This document shows, piece by piece, positions 8,812 to 14,798 of a stretch of DNA of 14,798 bases. Location: assembly GCA_003167055.1 (NCBI GenBank), contig PMUE01000280.1, positions 1,945-16,742 of the forward strand, read 5' to 3'. This DNA comes from Vulcanimicrobiota bacterium (GTDB lineage: Bacteria; Vulcanimicrobiota; Vulcanimicrobiia; Vulcanimicrobiales; Vulcanimicrobiaceae). The stretch's first letter is position 1. Every line of letters begins with the position of its first letter. The notes beneath the pieces are model-generated. The model was not told where the DNA came from, ran no database searches, and worked only from the letters and a program-made list of their open reading frames with translations. Made by a program: the position numbers and the translations under genes.

Positions 8812-8816
8812 TCGTC

Positions 8817-9578
8817 CTACTCGACTACGAAGTAGCTCGGATGTCCGGAAAACTGCGGCGATCTCTTGATGCGAATGGAATTGAGCGGATAGACCTCTCG
8901 CAACGCGATTGTTTCACCGGGAGATTTGAAGAAGCCAAGCTCATCGAATGCGAGCACGCTGCCTTTTGTCACGTATGGCTTCAAGAGTTCTAAACACGCC
9001 TTCGTGGGCTCGTAGAGATCGAAGTCAAAGTACGCGAGCGCGACGATGGTTTCAGGGTGTTCATCGAGATACCGCTTTAGTTGCTCGCTGCCCTCACCTT
9101 GACGTATTTCGAAGCGCTTGAGTTCGGGCAAGGGATCCAACTGCTGCCGAAGTGCCATGATCTGGGAGATTTGCGAGTAGTAGTCCGGAACAGTCGTCAA
9201 ACCTCCGACGGTAAGCATCGGGTCGGTGCCGTCTTTTTCATCGATCGACGGGAACCCCTCGAAGGTGTCGAAGCCGACAATTTTTCGGGAAATATTGAAC
9301 GGTTCGTAGATCGTGCGTAGACTATCGAAGATCGCAAGATCCCGTCCCCAGCGGACACCGAATTGGATGATGATGCCGTGAACCGGAAGCGCCTCGCAGT
9401 AGAGGTGATTCAGGAACATCAACCGTTTTAGCGAACGCGGCGGCATAAAGAGCCCGAGATTTTGGCACAGCTCCGCATTTGGCATCGGTGCTTCACGCGC
9501 AATTTGAGACAATCGCGTTTCTGCATCTTGATTTCTACCGGCTACTATTCGCTCCGACGTGCGAATCATGTCTGACAT
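8817..9578 (-). CDS. TylF/MycF-like SAM-dependent O-methyltransferase
   Basis: Predicted class I methyltransferase of 253 residues acting on a sugar hydroxyl. IIQFGVRWGRDLAIFDSLR resembles the SAM-binding glycine motif, with Gln where Glu is common. GFDTFEGFP (102-110) is a hallmark of the macrocin O-methyltransferase family. FDFDLYEPTKACLE and VLAFDELGF cover the region of the metal-binding Asps of MycF, with Asp-Glu in place of the usual Asp-Asp. Similar proteins occur in bacterial surface-glycan loci. The ATG at 9578 follows GGGGAAG (9582-9588) and overlaps the upstream PHP gene by 13 nt. An ATG at 9569 giving an ATGA overlap is an alternative, and a TTG at 9590 is less likely. It is last in its operon, converging on the AlkP gene. 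Confidence 0.85.
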   Translation of the reverse strand: MSDMIRTSERIVAGRNQDAETRLSQIAREAPMPNAELCQNLGLFMPPRSLKRLMFLNHLYCEALPVHGIIIQFGVRWGRDLAIFDSLRTIYEPFNISRKIVGFDTFEGFPSIDEKDGTDPMLTVGGLTTVPDYYSQISQIMALRQQLDPLPELKRFEIRQGEGSEQLKRYLDEHPETIVALAYFDFDLYEPTKACLELLKPYVTKGSVLAFDELGFFKSPGETIALREVYPLNSIRIKRSPQFSGHPSYFVVE

Positions 9579-10417
9579 TTGCTTCCCCAATCGTTAGGCG
9601 CTCGTACGTGTGTGTTGGCCATGCGAATCTTTTCAATCAATCGCTCGATGGCGCTCGGATCGATGTGGATGCCCAGTTCGCGACCCGCAACCGGCGCGTG
9701 AAAATCCGTTCCGCCCGTCGTCAGGAGGTCGCGTTCCGCCGCAAACTGCGAGAAGCGCGCCTGATCTGCGCCATCTGCCGTGGGGTGAATAATCTCCACC
9801 CCGTCGGCGCCGAGCGCAACGAGTTCATCGAGGTGCTCGGTGCGACGCAGGCGTTTTGGATGGGCAACGATCGCTACGCCTCCGGAAGCGTGGATGAACT
9901 CGATCGCCTTCGCGGACGAGAGGCGCTCCAGTGCCACGTACCCCGTACCTTCGTCGGCCAAAAAGCGATCGAAGGCATCTTGGACCGAATCGACCAGACC
10001 CTTCGCAAGCAATGCTCGCGCGAGATGCGGACGCCCCAAACTGGAAGCTCCCACCGACTGTGCTTGCACGTCGGCCATGCAGACGTCGAGGCCCAGATTG
10101 TTGCAACGATCGATCATCATCGTCATGCGTTCGCAGCGCGCGCGCAACTGTTCGGCGAGCGCGCGCAGGAGCGGTGACGCGGTATCTGAGACGCCATACG
10201 CCAGCAAGTGCGCCGTGTGCCCCGCATGGTGCGAATCGACCTCCAGCCCTGGGATCGAGCGCGTCACGAGATCCGGCGGAACCGGATAGGCGTCGAGGTT
10301 GTCGTGATCGCTCACGCAGAACCACTCCAGCTCGCGCGCACGAATCTCCTCGTAGAGCCGTTGCGGTGCCCACACCCCGTCCGAGCATGAGGTGTGAAGG
10401 TGGAGATCAACCAGCAT
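9566..10417 (-). CDS. PHP-domain phosphoesterase (YciV/RNase AM-like)
   Basis: Metal-dependent phosphoesterase of 283 residues, close to the length of YciV/RNase AM proteins, which cleave 3',5'-nucleotide bisphosphates or short 5' RNA ends. PHP motifs are complete: DLHLHTSCSDG (His6, His8, Asp13), SDHDN (Asp37, His38), PGLEVD (Glu59), HLL (His70), GRPHLARAL, IVAHPKR and, near the C-terminus, GTDFHAP. No signal peptide or membrane segment is seen, so it is cytosolic. Its ATG overlaps the end of the upstream AlkP gene by 11 nt with no clear Shine-Dalgarno sequence, so it is probably translated by coupling, and it overlaps the methyltransferase downstream. Whether it has the housekeeping nucleotide role or a task tied to glycan chemistry cannot be told from sequence. 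Confidence 0.9.
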   Translation of the reverse strand: MLVDLHLHTSCSDGVWAPQRLYEEIRARELEWFCVSDHDNLDAYPVPPDLVTRSIPGLEVDSHHAGHTAHLLAYGVSDTASPLLRALAEQLRARCERMTMMIDRCNNLGLDVCMADVQAQSVGASSLGRPHLARALLAKGLVDSVQDAFDRFLADEGTGYVALERLSSAKAIEFIHASGGVAIVAHPKRLRRTEHLDELVALGADGVEIIHPTADGADQARFSQFAAERDLLTTGGTDFHAPVAGRELGIHIDPSAIERLIEKIRMANTHVRAPNDWGSKCQT

Positions 10418-11786
10418 ATTGAGCGGCCGCGAGGCCGGCGGCGCGCAAAAAGCGCGGCGGCATGTCGAGGATGTCCCAATCCTCGATCATCCCGCGTCCG
10501 GCGTCGCCGGCGAGCGCCTCGATAAAGATACCTTTCTGCGCATGATTCGCATCGTCGGGACCGGTATCGTTTTCGAAGGTGTAGATCCCGTCGTACCCGA
10601 CCGTTCCAACCGCGCGCCAGAGCAGGTCATCGAAATACACCATGAGGTCGGGAGCAACACCGCGCACCGTTCGATAGATGTCCTCCGGACGGAAGATCTG
10701 CGTCGCCATCGGCGATCCGTCCGGCCGCGGAATCGCCCGAATCTTCTGCGACAGTTCGGCGACGAACTGCTCCACTTCGGACGGTGCGATCGTCCCCTGC
10801 GGTTCCCGCCCTGCGATGTTCAGAAAAACGCGCGAGTAGTACCCGCCCTCCGCCCACACCGACGTGTTCGCCCAATCGATCTCGAGCTTGTTGAGCGGCG
10901 TCAGCCGATCCGGATAAGACTTGACCGCGAGATAGCCTTCCTGGATCAGCCACTGCGCAATCGCAACGCCGCCGTCCATTCGCTTTGCTCCATGATCGGA
11001 AACGACGTAGATGTTCGTGCACGTCTGATCGACCTTTTCGAGCAACTGCCCGAGCATCACGTCGAGGTCCTCGTAGTATTTTTGGATCGCCCCTTCAAAG
11101 CGGTTCCCCGGTTCGTATCCACGATGCTTCGGGTCAAAGAACTTCCAGAACCCGTGGTGCAAACGATCCGTACCGATCTCGACGAACATAAAGAAGTCCC
11201 AAGGCTTCTTTTCGATCCAGTCGTTGAGAATGGTAAAGCGGCGTTCCGTCATATCGTAGATCTGCCGCAGCAAGTCGTCCTTGTCGTCGGTTCGAAAGTT
11301 GGTGCAATCCGTGAGGTACTCGCACCCATGCAACAACTGCGCGATCTCTTCGCGCGCGCTCGATGGGTATGTATAGTCGCTCTGCGCGCTCGGCGTCAGA
11401 AAACAGCCTACTTGAATACCGTTCACCGGCTTGGGCGGAAATGACGGCGGCACGCCAACGGTAATCACCTTTTTTCCGGCGCGACTGAGATGATCCCACA
11501 CCGCCGGCTCTTTCACCGACAGTGACGTCGTTAATGCGAGACCCGAATACGTGTGATCCGTGCGATTGCGAAAGCCGTAGATTCCGAGTTCTCCCGGATC
11601 CTTGCCCGTAACCATGCAGGCCCATGCAGGGATCGTGATCGCCGGCATGACCGACTGAAGGCGGCCGTAGGAACCGCGAGCCATCAGGCCGCGCAGCGTC
11701 GGTAGACGCCAGTCGGTTCGCTCAAAAATCAACTCGCCTGCCGCACAGTCGAGACCGATCACGAGTAAGCGGGGATCCACGCTCAA
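10407..11786 (-). CDS. AlkP-superfamily phosphohydrolase/phosphodiesterase, COG3379-type (copy 2)
   Basis: Second predicted cytosolic two-metal phosphohydrolase in the window, 459 residues. The active-site set is complete: Asp13 in IGLDCAA, nucleophile Thr51 in AITIPAW, Asp207 and His211 in GTDRLHHGFW, Asp264-His265 in VSDHGAK and His415 in ANHAQKG. The PAWACMVTGKDPGELGIYGF stretch fits COG3379-type proteins. It differs clearly from the first copy outside the motifs, so it is not a recent duplicate. The start is TTG at 11786, chosen because a strong AAGGAG (11793-11798) sits 6 nt upstream; the GTG at 11780 would be 12 nt away. It is the first gene of the minus-strand operon and is read from the divergent spacer. 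Substrate unknown. Confidence 0.88.
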   Translation of the reverse strand: MSVDPRLLVIGLDCAAGELIFERTDWRLPTLRGLMARGSYGRLQSVMPAITIPAWACMVTGKDPGELGIYGFRNRTDHTYSGLALTTSLSVKEPAVWDHLSRAGKKVITVGVPPSFPPKPVNGIQVGCFLTPSAQSDYTYPSSAREEIAQLLHGCEYLTDCTNFRTDDKDDLLRQIYDMTERRFTILNDWIEKKPWDFFMFVEIGTDRLHHGFWKFFDPKHRGYEPGNRFEGAIQKYYEDLDVMLGQLLEKVDQTCTNIYVVSDHGAKRMDGGVAIAQWLIQEGYLAVKSYPDRLTPLNKLEIDWANTSVWAEGGYYSRVFLNIAGREPQGTIAPSEVEQFVAELSQKIRAIPRPDGSPMATQIFRPEDIYRTVRGVAPDLMVYFDDLLWRAVGTVGYDGIYTFENDTGPDDANHAQKGIFIEALAGDAGRGMIEDWDILDMPPRFLRAAGLAAAQYAG

Positions 11787-11792
11787 AAACTT

Positions 11793-11798
11793 CTCCTT
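11793..11798 (-). promoter_or_regulatory. Ribosome-binding site that supports a TTG start
   Basis: Read on the minus strand this is AAGGAG, an excellent match to the anti-Shine-Dalgarno sequence, 6 nt before the TTG at 11786. It supports TTG rather than the GTG two codons further in. Confidence 0.75.
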
Positions 11799-11802
11799 AA
11801 CT

Positions 11803-11818
11803 GTCGAGCGATTTCGAC
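11803..11818. repeat. Inverted repeat GTCGA-N6-TCGAC in the divergent spacer
   Basis: Perfect 5-bp arms (11803-11807 and 11814-11818) around a 6-nt centre, just upstream of the minus-strand ribosome-binding site. The position suits an operator, but TCGA is frequent in this genome and the arms are short. Confidence 0.3.
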
Positions 11819-11839
11819 TTCGCCGCCTCGTTTCGCCTT

Positions 11840-11852
11840 CTCGACATTCGAG
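11840..11852. repeat. Inverted repeat CTCGA-CAT-TCGAG in the divergent spacer
   Basis: Perfect 5-bp arms around a 3-nt centre, about 37 nt before the ATG of the acyltransferase gene. It shares the TCGA core with the repeat at 11803-11818. It could be an operator half-pair or a small hairpin in the leader; chance is also possible. Confidence 0.3.
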
Positions 11853-11865
11853 GGCTTGTGCGAGA

Positions 11866-11871
11866 AAGGAG
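11866..11871 (+). promoter_or_regulatory. Strong ribosome-binding site whose nearest ATG is out of frame
   Basis: AAGGAG followed after only 3 nt by an ATG at 11875 that is out of frame with the acyltransferase gene. That ATG opens a six-codon reading frame (MNPQIW, stop TAG at 11893-11895). The in-frame ATG at 11889 lies 17 nt from the AAGGAG, and the in-frame TTG at 11856 lies upstream of it. Confidence 0.5.
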
Positions 11872-11888
11872 CAAATGAACCCGCAGAT

Positions 11889-12905
11889 ATGGTAGCTATC
11901 GAGGAATTTTCGGCGTCAGATGAGCGTTGGGTTAGCTTTTGCGCAGATCGATCCGATGTGACGTTGTTCCAATCGCCCGAGTGGTCGGAGATCGTGCGGG
12001 AGACGTACGACTTTTCTCTTAGGGTACTACTTGCAACCGAAGGCAGGACGGTCGTCGGCGGCTTGCCCTTTGCGCATATCGAAGACTTTCGCGGCCCGCG
12101 ACGTGTGGCGCTCGCATTCGCCGATAACCTCGAGCCGCTGCCGGCGAGTCTATGGCATGAGTTCGAACGCTATCTCGCCGCGGACGCGTTGCCGTGGACG
12201 ATCCGTACGCTCTGCAAACCCTCCGACGCCGCGCATTCGAGCAAGGTCGTCGCGCAGCACCACGCGGTGCATCTGCCCCCAACGTTCGCGGAAGCCGAAG
12301 CTGCCTTCAATATCAAACACAAACAGAAGTGGCGCCAAGCCGTGCGCGGCGGCGTGACGCACCGAGTCGACACATCGCTCGACGGCCTGCGCCTCTTCTA
12401 CCAGCTCCACACCGAAACCCGAAAATTCAAACACGGATTGATGCCGCAGCCGCTCGCCTTCTTTGAGGCAATTCACCGCCGCTTCTTCCCTCAAAATGGA
12501 TTCCTCTTGATTGCCGAGCACGAGGGCGCACCGATTGCGGTGATGTTCTTTCTCGCCTACGGGTCGACGCTCTACTATAAGTTCAGCGCTTCGTCGCTGT
12601 CGTCGCTCCCGCTGCGCCCAAACAATCTCCTAATTACCAAGGTTATAGAGATGGCGATCGAGCGTGGTTACAAAAAGCTCGACCTCGGCATCTCAGATAC
12701 CGAGGGACTCATCGGCTTCAAAGAGCGAATCGGCGGCCGCGCGAGCGACGTCTACTCGGCGGTTTACAACCCGCGCGAGAAGTCTACCGCGGTTAGCGAG
12801 GTCGAACGTGCCTTCGGCGAGATTACCAAAGTGTTGACGGCGGAGGATGTACCGTCAGTATACGCGCAGCGCGGCGGCGAAATTCTCTATAGATTCTTTA
12901 CCTAA
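11889..12905 (+). CDS. FemAB/BioF2-like acyltransferase (GNAT fold)
   Basis: Probable acyl- or aminoacyl-transferase of 338 residues from ATG 11889. The N-terminal part (FQSPEWSEIVRETY and LLATEGRTVVGGLPF) and the C-terminal part (KHKQKWRQAVRGG, FLLIAEHEGAPIAVMFFLAYG, RPNNLLITKVIEMAIERGYKKLDLG, then GLIGFKERIGG) match the twin GNAT-like layout of FemAB and Acetyltransf_6 proteins, many of which lie in exopolysaccharide or peptidoglycan loci. No membrane segment is seen, so it is cytosolic or peripheral. The start is uncertain: a TTG at 11856 would add 11 residues, and the strong AAGGAG at 11866-11871 faces an out-of-frame ATG instead. It is transcribed alone, divergent from the AlkP operon, and ends 10 nt from a convergent gene. 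Donor and acceptor are unknown. Confidence 0.85.
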   Translation: MVAIEEFSASDERWVSFCADRSDVTLFQSPEWSEIVRETYDFSLRVLLATEGRTVVGGLPFAHIEDFRGPRRVALAFADNLEPLPASLWHEFERYLAADALPWTIRTLCKPSDAAHSSKVVAQHHAVHLPPTFAEAEAAFNIKHKQKWRQAVRGGVTHRVDTSLDGLRLFYQLHTETRKFKHGLMPQPLAFFEAIHRRFFPQNGFLLIAEHEGAPIAVMFFLAYGSTLYYKFSASSLSSLPLRPNNLLITKVIEMAIERGYKKLDLGISDTEGLIGFKERIGGRASDVYSAVYNPREKSTAVSEVERAFGEITKVLTAEDVPSVYAQRGGEILYRFFT

Positions 12906-12915
12906 TTGCACGACG

Positions 12916-14781
12916 CTATCGTTTCCACGGATGCATGACAATGAGCGCTTTGGTTACAGCCGCGGCCACCACGGTGCGCCCGTAGCGCGAATAGTGGCCG
13001 TCAACGGTGCCGAAGAGCGAGGGGCGATCCGCCGCATCCTCCGCAGCGAGGACCGGGGGCAGCACATCAATGTAAGGCACGGTTGATTCCTGCAAAACGC
13101 GAATGATGCGATCCTGGAAATCGTTCCCTGCCGGCGGCCCTTCCTGCAAGAACATCCAGTCCGCAAACGACGCAATCTCGGTTTGCACCGGGCACTCGTT
13201 CGGACTCACCTGAAAGACAACTGGATTGGCGACCACAACCAGCGGTATCCCCGCGGCGCCGAGTTCCTGTTGTTCATGGTGCAAGAAATCCAACAGAGGC
13301 TGACGCCACGCGCCTTCCCATGCAACCTGATCGACCGCTAAGGTGGTGGAGTTGCGCGGAGGCCGGAACGAGTCTGCAATGTTCGCCGAGTTGAGCTGCA
13401 GCACGACGGCATCCACTACGCCCGTAGCGAGGATGTTGTCGATATAGTCGCGGAGGCCATCCAAGCCGCGCATCGGTGCAACTGAGATCAGTTTTGGTTC
13501 GCGTGGAAACCCGAGAGCTTGCCACTTCGATCGAAGCGACGCTTCGACTAATCCGGGGACGGACTGCGGCCAGCGGGTATTGTAATAGATGTACGAATTG
13601 CCCAGGTAGGCGATGCGATAGTATCGGTCGCTGATTGCCGGAAATGGATCTTCACCGGCAACGACTGCGCCGGCGTTGCGCGCCTCCTTGGGTGTCAGAT
13701 CTCGCGTGAGCGGCGGATTGGGCTGCGGCGGTGTCGACGTCGGCGTCACTTTTCGGATTCGCCGATTTCCCGTATCGGCTACGATGACGCTGCCGTCCGG
13801 AAGTGCTGCAAGGCCGGTCGGCGCGTTGAAGAGCGCGCTTTGAATTGCGCCGTCACGATAGCCACCGTCCCAGTCGTCGGCATCGGGGAGCGGATCCGGG
13901 AACGCACTCGGCTGCAACGTGCGCAGCGAATGCGTGCGGGTGTCGGAATAAACGAACGAGCCATCGGGCAACCCTGCGATTCCGAACGCCGGCCCGATCG
14001 AGAGCCGCGTGTCCAGCGCCTCCTCTCGGACGTTGCCGCGCAGGTCATAGAGGACGCGGTACGCGGGATCGCTCGCCGGATGCATGATCCCCTCGCGGCG
14101 CAACCATGTCATGTCCCGATCGAAGATCAAGAGCTCCCGAGCCGTACCGATTACGAGCCGTCGGGCATTCGGCGGCCCGATGAAGGCCAGGGAGAAAAAC
14201 TCGTTGGCTTCGGTCACGCCGGGAACGGCGATCGTTGTGACAACGCCATCGTGGATTCGGCGAAGGCCAAGGACGTTATCGAGAACGTACAGATCGCCGC
14301 TAGCGTCAAACGCCAGCGCCCGCGGGCGAATAAACCCTGCGCTTGCGATCGGACCATCGGCCGCTGAGGCATTCGTTGGGCTTCCGGCATATGTCGTGAC
14401 GACGCCATCGTGAACGAGGCGAATGCAATGGTTGAGCGTATCAGCGACAAAAACGCCGCGAGCGTCGACGGCGACGGCGCTCGGCCGATTGAACCGCGCC
14501 GAGGCGGCGGGACCGTCGCGATAACCGCCGTCGACCCACATGCCGTTGTACGCGGGAACGCCCGAGCCGGCTAGCGTGGAGACCACGCCATCCCGCTCGA
14601 TCATGCGAATGCGCTGTGCCGCGGCGTCCGCGACGTAAATATTCCCGACGGCATCGGTCGCGATCCCGACCGGCTTCATGAACGTTGCGGTCCTGGCTGG
14701 TCCGTCGGCAACGCCTTCTGAACCGGAACCCGCGACGGTCGTCACGACATACGAGAGTGCGAGCAATACGAAATGGTACAT
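12916..14781 (-). CDS. NHL beta-propeller fused to an SGNH hydrolase domain
   Basis: A 621-residue two-domain protein, probably exported. A short hydrophobic N-terminus (MYHFVLLALSYVV) may be a weak signal peptide, but it runs straight into the first propeller strand. Residues 12-345 hold about five or six NHL-type units, each with VVTTxAGS, a DGP...F.xP stretch, an A.D..G.hyVAD strand and RIR. A proline-rich linker (near 347-358) leads to the SGNH-like part: LGNSYIYYNTRWP with likely nucleophile Ser396, LQLNSANIAD, VVVANPVVF, and DGHYSRYG with Asp594 and His596. The GNSYxYYN form recalls DUF4886-type proteins. Such domains often deacylate or acetylate polysaccharides, so it may act on the glycan made by the neighbours while the propeller binds it. 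ATG 14781 lies 17 nt from the window end with no clear Shine-Dalgarno sequence, so an upstream start is possible. Confidence 0.82.
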   Translation of the reverse strand: MYHFVLLALSYVVTTVAGSGSEGVADGPARTATFMKPVGIATDAVGNIYVADAAAQRIRMIERDGVVSTLAGSGVPAYNGMWVDGGYRDGPAASARFNRPSAVAVDARGVFVADTLNHCIRLVHDGVVTTYAGSPTNASAADGPIASAGFIRPRALAFDASGDLYVLDNVLGLRRIHDGVVTTIAVPGVTEANEFFSLAFIGPPNARRLVIGTARELLIFDRDMTWLRREGIMHPASDPAYRVLYDLRGNVREEALDTRLSIGPAFGIAGLPDGSFVYSDTRTHSLRTLQPSAFPDPLPDADDWDGGYRDGAIQSALFNAPTGLAALPDGSVIVADTGNRRIRKVTPTSTPPQPNPPLTRDLTPKEARNAGAVVAGEDPFPAISDRYYRIAYLGNSYIYYNTRWPQSVPGLVEASLRSKWQALGFPREPKLISVAPMRGLDGLRDYIDNILATGVVDAVVLQLNSANIADSFRPPRNSTTLAVDQVAWEGAWRQPLLDFLHHEQQELGAAGIPLVVVANPVVFQVSPNECPVQTEIASFADWMFLQEGPPAGNDFQDRIIRVLQESTVPYIDVLPPVLAAEDAADRPSLFGTVDGHYSRYGRTVVAAAVTKALIVMHPWKR

Positions 14782-14798
14782 CTATCGGAGCGGCGGGA

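Larger units (their letters stand above)
11787..11888. promoter_or_regulatory. Divergent intergenic region, presumed promoters for both flanking units
   Basis: The only real spacer in the window, 102 nt between the TTG of the minus-strand operon and the ATG of the acyltransferase gene. Both transcription units should start in or near it. I see no convincing sigma70-type -35/-10 pair on either strand. It does contain two short inverted repeats, listed separately, and ribosome-binding sites at each end. Confidence 0.55.

Noticed and set aside
9479..10177. 232-residue plus-strand frame opposite the PHP gene
   Set aside because: The PHP motifs are intact on the minus strand and this frame shows nothing recognisable.
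10419..11444. 341-residue open frame on the + strand opposite the second AlkP gene
   Set aside because: The minus-strand frame has a complete AlkP motif set; the plus-strand translation is Arg- and His-rich with no recognisable domain, as expected of a GC-rich shadow.
10485..11786. Loss of the catalytic nucleophile in the second AlkP protein, because PAWACM replaces the common PAWTSM
   Set aside because: By alignment with NPP enzymes the nucleophile is the Thr before the Pro (Thr51 in AITIPAW), which is present; the Ala is at a different position.
12916..14781. Repeated DNA in the NHL region as a possible tandem-repeat array
   Set aside because: The similarity is at protein level between propeller blades; the DNA copies are too diverged and uneven to be a recent array.

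Overview
The window is a gene-dense bacterial segment of moderately high GC. Eleven protein genes fill almost all of it; the only spacer of note is about 100 bp. All three standard stop codons are used and start codons include ATG, GTG and TTG. No RNA gene, insertion sequence, CRISPR array or phage gene was found. Gene content (GT-C, GT2 and GT4 glycosyltransferases, COG3379-type AlkP phosphohydrolases, a FemAB-like acyltransferase and NHL repeats) fits an environmental, little-cultured bacterium. A Vulcanimicrobiota/Eremiobacterota-type or acidobacterial lineage is a guess from general resemblance, not something the sequence proves.

Region 1 (1-8811, + strand) is one compact operon of six genes with overlaps or gaps of at most 6 nt. 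It starts with a very large GT-C/YfhO-like membrane protein whose N-terminus lies outside the window. Next come a 121-residue membrane protein of unknown function, an ExoA-like GT2 glycosyltransferase, a GT4 glycosyltransferase, a DPM1-like polyprenyl-phosphate sugar synthase and an AlkP-superfamily (COG3379-type) phosphohydrolase. Region 2 (8817-11786, - strand) converges on it with a 5-nt gap. It is a three-gene overlapping operon, in transcription order: a second COG3379-type phosphohydrolase, a PHP-domain phosphoesterase and a TylF-like methyltransferase.

Region 3 (11787-11888) is the one divergent promoter region, with two short inverted repeats and strong ribosome-binding sites on both sides. 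Region 4 holds a FemAB/BioF2-like acyltransferase on the + strand (11889-12905). Converging on it with a 10-nt gap is a 621-residue protein (12916-14781, -) that joins NHL beta-propeller repeats to an SGNH hydrolase domain of the GNS...DxH kind.

Taken together this looks like part of a cell-surface or extracellular glycan locus. The cytosolic glycosyltransferases would build or charge lipid-linked sugars, the DPM1-like enzyme would supply a polyprenyl-phosphate sugar, and the GT-C protein would use it outside the membrane. The methyltransferase, acyltransferase and SGNH protein would decorate or trim the glycan. The two AlkP-type enzymes and the PHP enzyme have no obvious fixed substrate here; their repeated association with glycan genes is the least explained feature. 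The pathway is inferred from family membership and gene order, and the product is unknown.
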